The translations under genes were made by a program, and so were the position numbers. 64,000 nucleotides of DNA from Shinella kummerowiae (GTDB lineage: Bacteria; Pseudomonadota; Alphaproteobacteria; Rhizobiales; Rhizobiaceae), in the NCBI RefSeq assembly GCF_009827055.1, contig NZ_WUMK01000007.1, forward strand, positions 1 through 64,000. Direction: 5' to 3'. Below, piece by piece: positions 23,041-31,888 of the stretch; the stretch's first letter is position 1, and each line of letters begins with the position of its first letter. Below the pieces are notes generated by a model. It was not told where the DNA came from. It worked only from the letters and a program-made list of their open reading frames with translations, and searched no databases.

Positions 23041-24528
23041 ATGAGCAGCGAAGCTCTTGTCGGCGAATATTTCTCCAAGGGGACTTTGTCCGCGCTGCCA
23101 TCGGGTCATTTCATCGACGGTGTCTTCGTCGACGCCACCGGTGGCCGCGGGATGGAAACCTTCGATCCCGGCTCTGCGCGCGCTTTTCACACCTTCGCGG
23201 CCGGCGACGGTAATGACGTGGATCGGGCAGTCGCCGCCGCCCGCAAGGCACAGCGCGACTGGGGCCGGACCAAGGCGGGTGTCCGCGGCGCGATCCTGTT
23301 CCGCGCCGCCCAGATCATCCGGGCGGAAGCGGCGCGGCTGGCTGTGGTGGAAAGCCTCGACAGCGGCAAGGCCTTGCAGGAGGCTGAAGGCGATGTCGCA
23401 GGCGCGGCGCGCTGCTTCGAATATTACGCCGGTGCGGCCGACAAAATTCAGGGCGATACCTTCCCGCTTGGGACGGACTATATCGGTTACTCGATCGAGG
23501 AACCGGTCGGTGTGACCGCGCATATCATTCCCTGGAACTATCCGCTCTCGACGGCGGCGCGCAGCATTGCGCCGGCGCTGGCCGCCGGCTGCACGGTGGT
23601 CGCCAAGCCTGCGGAGCAGACCCCGCTGACCGCGCTGATGCTGGCGGACATTCTTTTCCGGGCGGGTCTGCCCGCGGGTGTCTGCAACGTCGTCACCGGC
23701 ACCGGCGCGGAGGCGGGCGGGCCGCTGGTGTCGCACCCGGATGTTCGCCATGTCACGTTCACGGGTTCCGTGCCAACGGGCATCCGCGTCATGCAGTCGG
23801 CTGCCGCCAACGTTACCAGCGTCGTGCTCGAACTAGGCGGCAAGTCGCCGGTCATCGTCATGGCCGACGCCGATCTGGATGCCGCCATCGAAGGCGTGCT
23901 TGGCGCGATCTATGAGAATGCCGGCCAGATCTGCTCGGCAGGTTCGCGCCTCGTGGTGGAACGCAAGGTGCATGCGGAACTGGTCGAGCGGATCGCTGCC
24001 CGTGCCAATGGCCTGAAACTTGGCCATGGTCTTCGGCGACCACAGGTCGGTGCTCTGAACTCCGCCGCCCATCTCAACAAGGTGGCCGGATATGTTGAGG
24101 GCGCGCGGGAGCGAGGGGTTGCGATTGCCGCTGGCGGGCAGCGAGCGGTCGATCCGGAGAGCGGCACAGGCTGGTTCTTCCAGCCGACCATTCTCGACGC
24201 CGTCCAGGCGGATGACCCTGTCATCCAGGAGGAGATTTTCGGGCCGGTCTTGTCGGTGCAGGTTGTCGAGGGCGAAGAGGAAGCGGTCGCCATCGCCAAC
24301 GGTACGGATTTTGGTCTCGTCGCCGGCATCTACACCCGCGATTTCGGCCGTGCCCATCGCATGGCGCGCGATATCGAGGCCGGGCAGATCTATATCAACG
24401 AGTATTTTGCCGGCGGGATCGAGGTGCCGTTCGGCGGCAGCAAGCTGTCGGGTTTCGGTCGCGAGAAGGGACTTGAGGCCCTGCGCAGCTATACCCGCAC
24501 GAAGAGCCTGGCCGCGAAGATCAGCTGA
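23041..24528 (+). CDS. NAD(P)-dependent aldehyde dehydrogenase (betaine-aldehyde/semialdehyde type)
   Basis: A 495-residue ALDH that oxidises an aldehyde or semialdehyde to the acid. The proton-relay Glu is in LELGGKSPVIV and the catalytic Cys in ENAGQICSAGSRLVV. The cofactor region is WNYPLSTAARSIAPALAAG with Lys in VAKPAEQTPL. The C-terminal EVPFGGSKLSGFGREKG motif is standard. It starts one base after the stop of the enolase-superfamily gene. Combined with that enzyme it resembles sugar-acid pathways ending in a ketoglutarate-semialdehyde-like compound. It could equally oxidise the aldehyde made by the nearby GMC enzyme. Confidence 0.92.
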   Translation: MSSEALVGEYFSKGTLSALPSGHFIDGVFVDATGGRGMETFDPGSARAFHTFAAGDGNDVDRAVAAARKAQRDWGRTKAGVRGAILFRAAQIIRAEAARLAVVESLDSGKALQEAEGDVAGAARCFEYYAGAADKIQGDTFPLGTDYIGYSIEEPVGVTAHIIPWNYPLSTAARSIAPALAAGCTVVAKPAEQTPLTALMLADILFRAGLPAGVCNVVTGTGAEAGGPLVSHPDVRHVTFTGSVPTGIRVMQSAAANVTSVVLELGGKSPVIVMADADLDAAIEGVLGAIYENAGQICSAGSRLVVERKVHAELVERIAARANGLKLGHGLRRPQVGALNSAAHLNKVAGYVEGARERGVAIAAGGQRAVDPESGTGWFFQPTILDAVQADDPVIQEEIFGPVLSVQVVEGEEEAVAIANGTDFGLVAGIYTRDFGRAHRMARDIEAGQIYINEYFAGGIEVPFGGSKLSGFGREKGLEALRSYTRTKSLAAKIS

Positions 24529-24535
24529 TCGTCAT

Positions 24536-24568
24536 ACTGGTCTTACCGCAAGGAGATAATGGACCTTT
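24536..24568. promoter_or_regulatory. Second candidate MocR operator before the ABC transporter genes
   Basis: GGTCT (24539-24543) and GGACC (24561-24565) repeat the half-sites and the 22-bp spacing of the site at 21809-21835. Flanks also agree: ATACT on the left and TTTCG on the right. It lies 145 bp before the binding-protein gene. A GGGAG/CTCCC stem-loop (24571-24585) follows closely. Confidence 0.55.
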
Positions 24569-24710
24569 CGGGGGAGCCAATCTCCCTCTTTGATGGCAAT
24601 GGCTAAAAATCGGGAACCAAGGGCCATCATCGGGAGTGAGATGGTCCTCTTCAGACAAGAACGCCGGAGAAACGGCGGCTTTTAACAGCCAAATGGAAGA
24701 GGAGAACAGC

Positions 24711-25787
24711 ATGAAATCGACATTCGCGCTCGCCGCGACGACGGCGCTTGCCCTCATCGTCGCAAGCACAGCAGCCCAGGCTGAAACCCTGCGCCTGCTC
24801 ACCTGGGGCGGCTATGCGCCCGACAACGTCATCAAGCTGTTCGAAGAGGCGAACCCTGACATCACCGTCGAGGTCACGCTGTCGAACAACGAGGAAATGG
24901 TCGCCAAGCTCCGGGCGACCGGCGGCGCCGGCTACGACCTCGCCCAGCCGAGCCATGACCGCATCTTCGCGGCCCAGCAGGAATACAACATCTACAAGCC
25001 GCTCGATCTTTCGAAGGTCGATACGGCCGCCCTCGCGCCGAACCTTCTCGAAGGCGTGAAGGCCAATGCGACGATCGACGGCGCGCTCTATGCCGTACCG
25101 CACCAGTGGGGCACGTCCGGCATCGTCGCCGACATCTCCAAGGCGCCGGACGTCAAGGGCTGGGGCGATCTGTGCAATCCGGAATACAAGGGCCGCACCT
25201 CGATGCGCCTGCGCCGTACGATCCTGCTCGGCACGGCCTTCTCGCTCGGCAAGGATCCGTTCGCGCTTTATGGCGACAAGGCGGCCTACCAGACGATGCT
25301 CGACGAGGTGACGGAAAAGCTGATTGCCTGCAAGGACAACGTCAAGACCTACTGGAACGGCGGCGACGATCTTTCGACGCTCTTGCTGTCAGGTGAAGTC
25401 GTCGTTTCGGAAGCCTGGGATTCCACGGCTTTCAAGCTCTACGGCCAGAACAAGAACCTGGTCTATGTGCCGCCGGAAACCGGCGCGCTTGCCTGGATCG
25501 ACACCTTCGTCATCCCGCGCAAGGGCGAGGCGGACGATGCCGCCTACAAGTGGATCAACTTCGTCATGAAGCCCGAGATCGTCAAGCTGATGTCGGATTC
25601 GACCGGTGCGATCGCTGCCGTCAGCAACGGCATCGACCTGTTGCCGGACGACAAGAAGGCGGCCGTGAAGGCTGCTTTCGACGAGAAGGATCTTGCGAAC
25701 CTCAAGTTCTTCGCCAACATTCCGGCAGGCTTGGAGGACATGGAAGGCAAGGCGCTCGAGCGCATCAAGGCCGCCGCGTCGAACTGA
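24711..25787 (+). CDS. ABC transporter substrate-binding protein, spermidine/putrescine type
   Basis: A 358-residue periplasmic protein. The signal peptide is MKSTFALAATTALALIVAS...AQAE, and the mature part begins TLRLLTWGGYAPDN, the usual opening of PotD-like proteins. Further family segments are VPHQWGTSGIVAD, SLGKDPFALYGDK and WDSTAFKLYGQN. I chose the ATG at 24711 because AGAGGAGA precedes it and the signal peptide starts there. It heads a four-gene transporter operon. The cognate compound may be a polyamine, amino acid or other small cation; the substrate of the linked catabolic genes is the best guess. Confidence 0.9.
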   Translation: MKSTFALAATTALALIVASTAAQAETLRLLTWGGYAPDNVIKLFEEANPDITVEVTLSNNEEMVAKLRATGGAGYDLAQPSHDRIFAAQQEYNIYKPLDLSKVDTAALAPNLLEGVKANATIDGALYAVPHQWGTSGIVADISKAPDVKGWGDLCNPEYKGRTSMRLRRTILLGTAFSLGKDPFALYGDKAAYQTMLDEVTEKLIACKDNVKTYWNGGDDLSTLLLSGEVVVSEAWDSTAFKLYGQNKNLVYVPPETGALAWIDTFVIPRKGEADDAAYKWINFVMKPEIVKLMSDSTGAIAAVSNGIDLLPDDKKAAVKAAFDEKDLANLKFFANIPAGLEDMEGKALERIKAAASN

Positions 25788-25881
25788 TCGCCTCCCAAGG
25801 CGCGACACCAGCCGGCCGGGGGATTACCCTGGTCGGCTGTTTTCAAAATGGCCGCCTTGCGGCCGCGATTTGCGAGCACCC

Positions 25882-26955
25882 ATGCACGACCTTCAATGCG
25901 AAAGCCTGAGCAAGCGGTTCGGCGCCTATACCGCCGTCAACAGCGTGTCCTTCAATGTCCCGCGCGGTTCGTTCTTCTCCATTCTCGGACCCTCCGGCTG
26001 CGGCAAGACAACGCTGATGCGCATGATCGCCGGTTTCGAGGAGCCGACGAGCGGCGACATCCGCATCAAGGGGCAATCGGTGCTCTCGACGCCGCCGAAC
26101 AAGCGTCCCGTCAAGATGGTGTTCCAGCATCTCGCGCTCTTTCCGATGATGAACATCGGCGAGAACATCGCCTATGGCCTGCGCTGCCGCGGTGAGAACA
26201 AGGCCGACATTACCCGCAAGGTTGCCCAGGTGCTCGACCGCGTCGGCCTGCCCGGCACGGAGCAAAAGCAGGTGTCGCAGCTTTCCGGCGGCCAGAAGCA
26301 GCGTATCGCCATTGCCCGCTGCATGGTGCTCGAACCCGATGTCCTGCTGCTCGACGAGCCGCTTGGCGCGCTCGATCTCAAGCTGCGCGAGCGCATGAAG
26401 ATCGAACTGAAGCAGCTCCAGCACCAGTTCGAGACGACGTTCCTCTATATCACCCACGACCAGTCGGAAGCCTTGCTGATGTCCGACAATGTGGCTGTCA
26501 TGAATGCCGGCCAGTTCGAGCAGATCGGTTCGCCGCAGGAACTCTACAACGATCCCAAGACCGGCTTCGTCGCCGGTTTTGTCGGCGACAGCAACCGCTG
26601 GCCTGGCCGCGCGCTTTCCGTGGCGGACGGCAAGGTGCGCGTGGCGCTCGATGGTGGCGGCGAGGCGATCGCCACGGCGGGTGACGACCGCATTGCAGCG
26701 GGCAGCACCGTCGAACTCTTCGTGCGACCGGAAGTCCTTTCGGTGGGGCCAGGCGCCGAGAACCGTCTCGAAGGAACGGTCGAAAGCCTGCTTTTCAACG
26801 GCGCAAGCAGCCGTATCCTCGTGCGTGCCCAGGGCGGAAATCTCATCGAAGTCGGCCAGGCCGTGATGGACGGCACCAACCGCGTTCAACCCGGCGCCCG
26901 GGTCGATATCGGCTGGAGCCACGGCCATGGCCGCTGCTTCAGCGTCTCGAGGTGA
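25882..26955 (+). CDS. ABC transporter ATP-binding protein, PotA-like
   Basis: A 357-residue ATPase energising uptake of the compound bound by the upstream periplasmic protein. Walker A is GPSGCGKTT, the Q-loop is FQHLALFP, the signature is LSGGQKQRIAIAR, Walker B is DVLLLDEPLGALD and the switch is ITHDQSEAL. After about residue 235 there is a TOBE-type regulatory domain (VELFVRPEVLSVGPG). I chose the ATG at 25882 because the homology begins there; the long frame upstream is not coding. Its stop overlaps the next start region. Confidence 0.92.
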   Translation: MHDLQCESLSKRFGAYTAVNSVSFNVPRGSFFSILGPSGCGKTTLMRMIAGFEEPTSGDIRIKGQSVLSTPPNKRPVKMVFQHLALFPMMNIGENIAYGLRCRGENKADITRKVAQVLDRVGLPGTEQKQVSQLSGGQKQRIAIARCMVLEPDVLLLDEPLGALDLKLRERMKIELKQLQHQFETTFLYITHDQSEALLMSDNVAVMNAGQFEQIGSPQELYNDPKTGFVAGFVGDSNRWPGRALSVADGKVRVALDGGGEAIATAGDDRIAAGSTVELFVRPEVLSVGPGAENRLEGTVESLLFNGASSRILVRAQGGNLIEVGQAVMDGTNRVQPGARVDIGWSHGHGRCFSVSR

Positions 26956-26960
26956 CGGCG

Positions 26961-27830
26961 ATGGCGCGCTCGGACGTCACGAAACTCTCCTTCATCCTGC
27001 TCTTCGCGCCCTTCGCGCTATGGATCGCGCTGCTCATCATCCTGCCGCAGCTCGGCATCGGCTATATCTCGCTTCGGGAAAAGGTGGGGCCGGGCGAATA
27101 CACGTTCGGCGTCTCGAACTATGTCGCCTTCCTCTCGGAACCGATCTACTGGAACACGCTGCTGCGCACCGCCTGGATGTCGATCCTGGTGACGGCGATG
27201 GCGCTCATCGTCGGCTTTCCGGTAGCCTACTACATTGCCAAGATCGCGCAGCGCCGCTCGCGGGCAGCCCTTTTTCTGATGTGCCTTATCCCGCTCTGGG
27301 TGAGCGACCTCGTGCGCGCCTTCGGCTGGATCGTTATCCTGCGTGAAACCGGTCTTGTCTCGAGCTTCCTGCAGAAGATCGGCCTGGTCAGCGGTCCTGT
27401 GGAGTTTCTCTACAACGACGCCACCGTGGTGATGGGGCTCGTCTATACGGTCGTGCTGTTCATGATCGTGCCGCTCGTTTCCACGCTCGACGGCATGGAC
27501 AATTCGCTGATCGAGGCGGGCTACAATCTCGGTGGCAGCCGTTTCACCGTCTTCCGGCGCATCGTCGTGCCCTATGCGATGCCGGGCATCGTCGCCGGCT
27601 GCATCATCGTCTTCATGCTGACGGCGGGCAGCTATCTCACGCCCATCCTGCTCGGCGGCAAGAACAGCATGTGGTTCACGGAGCAGATCTACGAACAGTT
27701 CGTCACGCGCTACAACTGGGAGTCCGGCGCGACCTTCGGTGTCCTGCTTCTCGTGTTCACCTCGTTCGTCGTCTGGCTTGGGCTGCGGCTGACCGACCAG
27801 AGCCTCGCCTCCACCGTCGCAAAGGACTGA
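26961..27830 (+). CDS. ABC transporter permease, PotB-like
   Basis: A 289-residue inner-membrane permease with six hydrophobic segments (for example LLFAPFALWIALLIILPQLG, ILVTAMALIVGFPVAYYIA and VMGLVYTVVLFMIVPLV). The coupling motif EAGYNLGGSRFTVFRRIVVP contacts the ATPase. I chose the ATG at 26961 with AGGTGA upstream; a GTG at 26952 overlapping the ATPase stop is equally possible. It pairs with the next permease. Confidence 0.88.
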   Translation: MARSDVTKLSFILLFAPFALWIALLIILPQLGIGYISLREKVGPGEYTFGVSNYVAFLSEPIYWNTLLRTAWMSILVTAMALIVGFPVAYYIAKIAQRRSRAALFLMCLIPLWVSDLVRAFGWIVILRETGLVSSFLQKIGLVSGPVEFLYNDATVVMGLVYTVVLFMIVPLVSTLDGMDNSLIEAGYNLGGSRFTVFRRIVVPYAMPGIVAGCIIVFMLTAGSYLTPILLGGKNSMWFTEQIYEQFVTRYNWESGATFGVLLLVFTSFVVWLGLRLTDQSLASTVAKD

Positions 27831-27833
27831 CCC

Positions 27834-28697
27834 ATGAACGTTGCGGCCCCGCAATCGCCTCTCCTCCGATGGGTCTACCGCGGCTATATGCTGGCGTTCC
27901 TCATCTATCTCGCCGCACCGCTTTTCGCCGCCGGCATGTTCGCCTTCAATGATTCCATGTTCCCGGCGCTGCCGTGGAATGGCTTTACGCTCGACTGGTT
28001 CTTCAGCAGTACCGAGCCGAAGATCGGCATGTTCCATGACCGGCGGCTGCTGCGCGGCCTGCAGAACTCGCTGATCATCGGCGTCGCCGTCTCTGCCATG
28101 GCGGTTGCCGCCGGCACCTGCAACGCGTTCCTCTTCGAGCGCAAGCAGTTTCCCGGCAAGAACATCTTCTACATCCTGATGATCGTGCCGCTGGTCATTC
28201 CCGGCGTCATCCTCGGCATCTCGCTTTTGGTCTTCGCCAGCATGATCGCCAACGGCCTGGAAGAAACGTTTGGAATCGAATGGGACTTTTTGCGCCCCGG
28301 GATTTTTCTCGTCATCCTTGGCCAGTTCTCGTTCCTCACCACCATCACCTCGCTGGTGATCGCCGCGCGTCTTCGGAAATTCGACATCGCGCTGGAGGAG
28401 GCGGCCTTCAATCTTGGCGCTTCGCGGCTGCGCGTGCTGATGACGGTGACGCTGCCCTATCTGATGCCGGCGCTCTTTTCCGCCTTCGTCGTGGCTTTCC
28501 TCGTCTCGTTCGAGAATTTCAACACGACGCTGATGCTCGTCGGCTCCGATGCGCCGCTGACGATCACCATGTATGACCGCATGGTGAAGGTCGGCTCGAC
28601 GCCGGTGCTGAACGCTGTCTCGTTCTTCCTGATGGTGGGGTCGGGCGCGCTGGCTTTGCTCAGCGTGGTCGTGCAGCGCAAGGACGAACAGACGTAG
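27834..28697 (+). CDS. ABC transporter permease, PotC-like
   Basis: A 287-residue permease with six membrane segments and the coupling motif EEAAFNLGASRLRVLMTVTLP. It starts three bases after the previous stop and completes a PotABCD-type importer. The last residues are cytoplasmic (VQRKDEQT). A bidirectional terminator separates it from the convergent erythritol genes. Confidence 0.9.
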   Translation: MNVAAPQSPLLRWVYRGYMLAFLIYLAAPLFAAGMFAFNDSMFPALPWNGFTLDWFFSSTEPKIGMFHDRRLLRGLQNSLIIGVAVSAMAVAAGTCNAFLFERKQFPGKNIFYILMIVPLVIPGVILGISLLVFASMIANGLEETFGIEWDFLRPGIFLVILGQFSFLTTITSLVIAARLRKFDIALEEAAFNLGASRLRVLMTVTLPYLMPALFSAFVVAFLVSFENFNTTLMLVGSDAPLTITMYDRMVKVGSTPVLNAVSFFLMVGSGALALLSVVVQRKDEQT

Positions 28698-28715
28698 TCC
28701 TCGCGGCAATGATTT

Positions 28716-28746
28716 GACCAGCCCCGGCATTGTGCAGGGGCTGGTC
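28716..28746. terminator. Bidirectional terminator between convergent operons
   Basis: GACCAGCCCC (28716-28725) and GGGGCTGGTC (28737-28746) form a perfect 10-bp stem with an 11-nt loop, midway between the permease stop (28697) and the eryI stop (28768). Confidence 0.75.
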
Positions 28747-28767
28747 TGAAGCGGTCGGCGCTGGTCG

Positions 28768-29226
28768 TTACTTGGCCGCGTTGTACTTCGCGTCGACCTC
28801 GTTGATCGCCTGGACATTGCCGGCGGAGCGGCCGTTTTCGTCAAAGGTCTGGGCGAGATAGGCGTCGGCGATGGCCTTGGCGAGTTCTGTGCCGATGACC
28901 CGGGCGCCCATGGTGATGATCTGGGCGTTGTTGGAGAGGGCGGCGCGTTCGGCCGAATAGGTGTCGTGCGTCAGCGCGGCGCGGATGCCCGGCACCTTGT
29001 TGGCGGAGATGCAGACGCCGATGCCGGTGCCGCAGACGAGGATCGCGCGATCGTACTCACCGGCGATGACGCCGGAGGCGACGCGGTCGGAGAGCGTGGC
29101 GTAGAAGGCGTCCGGGCCGGCATCGGTGCGCGAGACTTCGTGCACGTCGTGGCGGTCCTTCAGGTGATCGGCAAGAACCTTGGCGAGGCCTTCGCCCGCG
29201 CTGTCACCGGCAATAGCGAGTTTCAT
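28768..29226 (-). CDS. eryI: D-erythrulose-4-phosphate isomerase (EryI, RpiB family)
   Basis: A 152-residue RpiB/LacAB-type isomerase. In Brucella and rhizobia the paralog in this position converts D-erythrulose 4-phosphate to D-erythrose 4-phosphate, which enters the pentose phosphate pathway. The active-site Cys65 lies in [14 protein letters not shown], and [15 protein letters not shown] is also a family motif. The ATG at 29226 has AAAGGAGA upstream; the longer frame to 29322 overlaps the preceding gene. It is the last gene of the deoR-eryH-eryI unit. It also serves the apiose pathway encoded at 45-57 kb, which yields the precursor one step earlier. Confidence 0.9.
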   Translation of the reverse strand: MKLAIAGDSAGEGLAKVLADHLKDRHDVHEVSRTDAGPDAFYATLSDRVASGVIAGEYDRAILVCGTGIGVCISANKVPGIRAALTHDTYSAERAALSNNAQIITMGARVIGTELAKAIADAYLAQTFDENGRSAGNVQAINEVDAKYNAAK

Positions 29227-29239
29227 GGAAAATCTCCTT

Positions 29240-30010
29240 TCAGATGGTGGCGGCGCAACGCGCCAGGATGTCGAGATAGCCTTCAACCTTCCAGGCTGAG
29301 CGGCCGATGAAGAGCCCGTCAATGTTCGGGCAGGCGATCAGTTCCTCGCAGTTCTGCGGGTTGACCGAGCCGCCGTAGAGGCAGGGAATGCGGCGGCCGA
29401 GGATCTTTTCCGCGACCTCGGCGATCTCGGCGTGGCGGGCATCGGCATAGTCCGCCGTCGCCGGAATGCCCTTCTCGCCGATCGCCCAGACGGGCTCGTA
29501 GGCGAGCAGGATTTCAGCCTGTTTCTGCGTGGTGTCGAGCCGCGACAGGGCGCCGCGCACCTGCTGTGCCAGCACCTCCGTCGCATGGCCGCCTTCGCGG
29601 TCGGCAAGAGTCTCGCCGATGCAGATCAGCGGCACGAGGCCATGGCGCACGGCAGCCTCGGTCTTGAGGCCGACCGTCTCGTCCGTCTCGCCGAAGTGCT
29701 CGCGGCGCTCGGAATGTCCGAGCTCGACGAGGTCGAGGCCGCAATCCTTCAGCATCACCGGCGAGACCTCACCGGTCCAGGCACCTTCGTCGGCCCAGTG
29801 CATGTTCTGCGCGCCGACCTTCACGGACGTATTGGCGAGCATCGTCTTGACCTCGCGCACGGCGGTGAAGGGCGGGATGATGAAACGCTGGATTCGGGCA
29901 TCGCGGTCGCTGTCGGCAGCAGCAAGACGTTCGGCGAAGATCTTGGCCTCGGCCAACGTCTTGTTCATCTTCCAGCTCGTGCCAACCCAGAATGTCCGGC
30001 TTTGGCTCAT
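29240..30010 (-). CDS. eryH: L-erythrulose-1-phosphate isomerase (EryH, triosephosphate-isomerase family, TpiA2)
   Basis: A 256-residue TIM-family protein. All catalytic residues are present: Lys14 in GTSWKMNK, His99 in [12 protein letters not shown] and Glu172 in YEPVWAIG. In the ery locus this paralog converts L-erythrulose 1-phosphate to D-erythrulose 4-phosphate rather than serving glycolysis; that is known for Brucella EryH and assigned here by context. The start overlaps the deoR stop (ATGA) with AAGGAGA upstream. Its substrate is also the expected product of the RuBisCO-like decarboxylase at 54480, so this enzyme joins the two pathways. Confidence 0.9.
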   Translation of the reverse strand: MSQSRTFWVGTSWKMNKTLAEAKIFAERLAAADSDRDARIQRFIIPPFTAVREVKTMLANTSVKVGAQNMHWADEGAWTGEVSPVMLKDCGLDLVELGHSERREHFGETDETVGLKTEAAVRHGLVPLICIGETLADREGGHATEVLAQQVRGALSRLDTTQKQAEILLAYEPVWAIGEKGIPATADYADARHAEIAEVAEKILGRRIPCLYGGSVNPQNCEELIACPNIDGLFIGRSAWKVEGYLDILARCAATI

Positions 30011-30795
30011 ATGGTTGTCTCCTTGTGGGCAATCCGCACCACGGTTTTTCCGTCGCCGAGTTCGGCCAACGTGTCGTGGGGGAGGGGTTTGTCGGATAGG
30101 ACCGTGTCGAATTCCGTAAGGTCGGCCAGCACATGCAGTGCGGTGTGGCCGAAGCGGCGGCTGTTGATCATCAGGCAGGACTGGCGGCTGGACGTCATCA
30201 TCGCCCGCTTGGTGCGCACCACGGCCTCATCCATGTGATAGGCAAGCCGACCCGAGGCTGCGGGTGCGGATATGAAGGCGATGTCGGCGCGCAGGCGCGA
30301 CAGCGCCTCTTCCGTGACGATGCCGAAATAGGCGTTGAACTTGGCTGAATAGATGCCGCCGAGGCCGATCAGGGTGACGCCGGAGACACCCTTCAGGCGC
30401 TCCATGATCGCCGCATTGTTGGTGATGATGGTGATCGGCTTTTTCGCCGCCAGCACGTCGCCAAGCACCGAGGCCATCGAGCCATCGTTGATCATCACCG
30501 TCATGCCGGGTTCGACGAGGTCGGCGGCGGTTTCGGCCAGCGCGCGCTTCACATCGGCTTCCTGCAACTCGCGAAACCGGAAATCGCTTTCGAACTGGGT
30601 GCCGGCATCGATGGTCGCGCCGCCGCGCACCTTGCGCAGCACGCCAGCCCGTTCGAGATCGTCGAGGTCGCGGTGGATGGTCATCTTGGAGACACCGAAG
30701 CGCGCCGCGATGTCGTCAAGCTCGACAGCCCGGCTTTCGACCAGAAGATTGATGATCTCCTGTCTGCGCTCTTCCCGTTTCACGGCGTACTCCAT
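30007..30795 (-). CDS. DeoR-family transcriptional regulator of the ery locus
   Basis: A 262-residue regulator. The N-terminal helix-turn-helix is RRQEIINLLVESRAVELDDI followed by FGVSKMTIHRDLDDLERAG. The C-terminal DeoR sensor domain (about 75-235) has VMINDGSMASVLGDVL and ITIITNNAAIMERL and would bind a sugar phosphate. It heads the deoR-eryH-eryI unit and overlaps eryH. The same order (deoR-tpiB-rpiB) occurs beside ery genes in Sinorhizobium meliloti. The weak ribosome site (AGG directly before ATG) suggests low expression. The direct repeats just upstream are probably its operator. Confidence 0.9.
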   Translation of the reverse strand: MEYAVKREERRQEIINLLVESRAVELDDIAARFGVSKMTIHRDLDDLERAGVLRKVRGGATIDAGTQFESDFRFRELQEADVKRALAETAADLVEPGMTVMINDGSMASVLGDVLAAKKPITIITNNAAIMERLKGVSGVTLIGLGGIYSAKFNAYFGIVTEEALSRLRADIAFISAPAASGRLAYHMDEAVVRTKRAMMTSSRQSCLMINSRRFGHTALHVLADLTEFDTVLSDKPLPHDTLAELGDGKTVVRIAHKETTI

Positions 30796-30815
30796 CCTGA
30801 CGCTGCGGATAGGTC

Positions 30816-30848
30816 TATAACATCATTCCTGCGTTTTTGTAACATTAT
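30816..30848. promoter_or_regulatory. Direct repeats upstream of deoR, candidate DeoR operator
   Basis: TATAACATCAT (30816-30826) and TGTAACATTAT (30838-30848) are near-identical 11-mers 22 bp apart, two helical turns. They lie in the 75-bp gap between eryD and deoR. An adjacent TGATTTTGTGATTTTCG stretch adds a second short repeat. Confidence 0.55.
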
Positions 30849-30870
30849 TTTTGTGATTTTGTGATTTTCG

Positions 30871-31815
30871 TCACGCTGAGCTTTGCAGAAGCAATCGTGC
30901 CGTGCGCTCATCCGTGATCAGCCCATGGAGCTTGTGGCTGTGCAGGACGGCGCGGATAGCCTCGGTCTTCACCGGGCCACCTGCAATGGCGACGATGCGG
31001 TCGTTGCCGTCTTCGGAGAAGGAGGCGGCAAGCGTCCGCGCTGTAACCGAGGTTTGAAGGATGCGGCCTTTGCTGTCGAAGAAATGGCCAAGCAATTCGC
31101 CAACACCGCCGAGGGCGGCAATCTCCTCCAGCTCGTCCGGCTGGAGCATGCCGGATTTCACCAGATGCGCCTGGTTGTCGACGGTGCCGATGCCGACGAT
31201 CTTGAGGTCGGCGCTGCGGGCAAGGTTGAACACCTCGCTGACGCCGCGCTGGGAGAGCAGCACTTCTCGATCCTCTTCCGTATTGGCGAAGAACGGCACA
31301 GGCATCACATAGGCCTGGGTGCCGGTCTTTTCCGCAAGACGGTGCATGACGTCGTAAGGGTTGGCGGCATAGTTGCGGGTCAACCCGCCGAGCAGCGAGA
31401 CGAAGCGCGTGCCGCTGGCGCTGATCCGCGGCAGATGGCGAACGGCGGCCGAAAGCGTGCGGCCGTGGCCGAGGCCGATGACGGCGGATTCGCCGCGTTC
31501 GATTTCGCGCCGCAGGAAATTTGCCCCGGCATGGCCGAGCGTGGTCAGCGCCAGCGGATCGTCGTCGATATCGGGAGAGACCTCGCAGTAGTCGAGGCCG
31601 TAGCGGGTGGAAAGCTCCACCTCCAGGTTGGCGCATTCGGCAATGTGGCCGTCAATGCTGACCTTCACGACGCCCTCGGCAACGGCGCGTGCAATCAACC
31701 GGTGCGCCTTGACCGACGGAATCCCCAGGCGTTTGGCGACGGCAGACTGGGTGAAGCCGCCGATATAGTGCAGCCAGGCGGCGCGGACGGCGAGGGAATC
31801 TTCATTGTCGATCAT
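30871..31815 (-). CDS. eryD: Erythritol operon regulator EryD (SorC family)
   Basis: A 314-residue SorC/DeoR-like regulator. The N-terminal HTH is AAWLHYIGGFTQSAVAKRLG followed by SVKAHRLIARAVAEGVV. The C-terminal sugar-phosphate-binding domain (about 60-312) has VIGLGHGRTLSAAVRHLP and AIAGGPVKTEAIRAVL. In Brucella abortus EryD represses eryABCD and is relieved by erythritol. AGGA precedes the ATG. It lies downstream of eryC in the same direction, as the last gene of eryABCD. Confidence 0.9.
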   Translation of the reverse strand: MIDNEDSLAVRAAWLHYIGGFTQSAVAKRLGIPSVKAHRLIARAVAEGVVKVSIDGHIAECANLEVELSTRYGLDYCEVSPDIDDDPLALTTLGHAGANFLRREIERGESAVIGLGHGRTLSAAVRHLPRISASGTRFVSLLGGLTRNYAANPYDVMHRLAEKTGTQAYVMPVPFFANTEEDREVLLSQRGVSEVFNLARSADLKIVGIGTVDNQAHLVKSGMLQPDELEEIAALGGVGELLGHFFDSKGRILQTSVTARTLAASFSEDGNDRIVAIAGGPVKTEAIRAVLHSHKLHGLITDERTARLLLQSSA

Positions 31816-31888
31816 CAGTGGTGTCCTGCCTTGCTCTGCACCGGGAACGATTTTTCAGGCCAAGCCTTAGCAAGCGCGCCCGCCGCGG

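Noticed and set aside
24559-24606. 15-codon leader peptide gene with perfect Shine-Dalgarno
   Set aside because: Too short to support on its own and it overlaps the candidate MocR operator; mentioned with that finding but not called as a gene.
27018-28844. 608-codon open frame on the minus strand across the two permease genes
   Set aside because: Antisense shadow of GC-rich membrane-protein genes. Its product is an extremely charged, His/Asp/Arg-rich sequence without domains, while both plus-strand permeases have clear motifs and ribosome sites.
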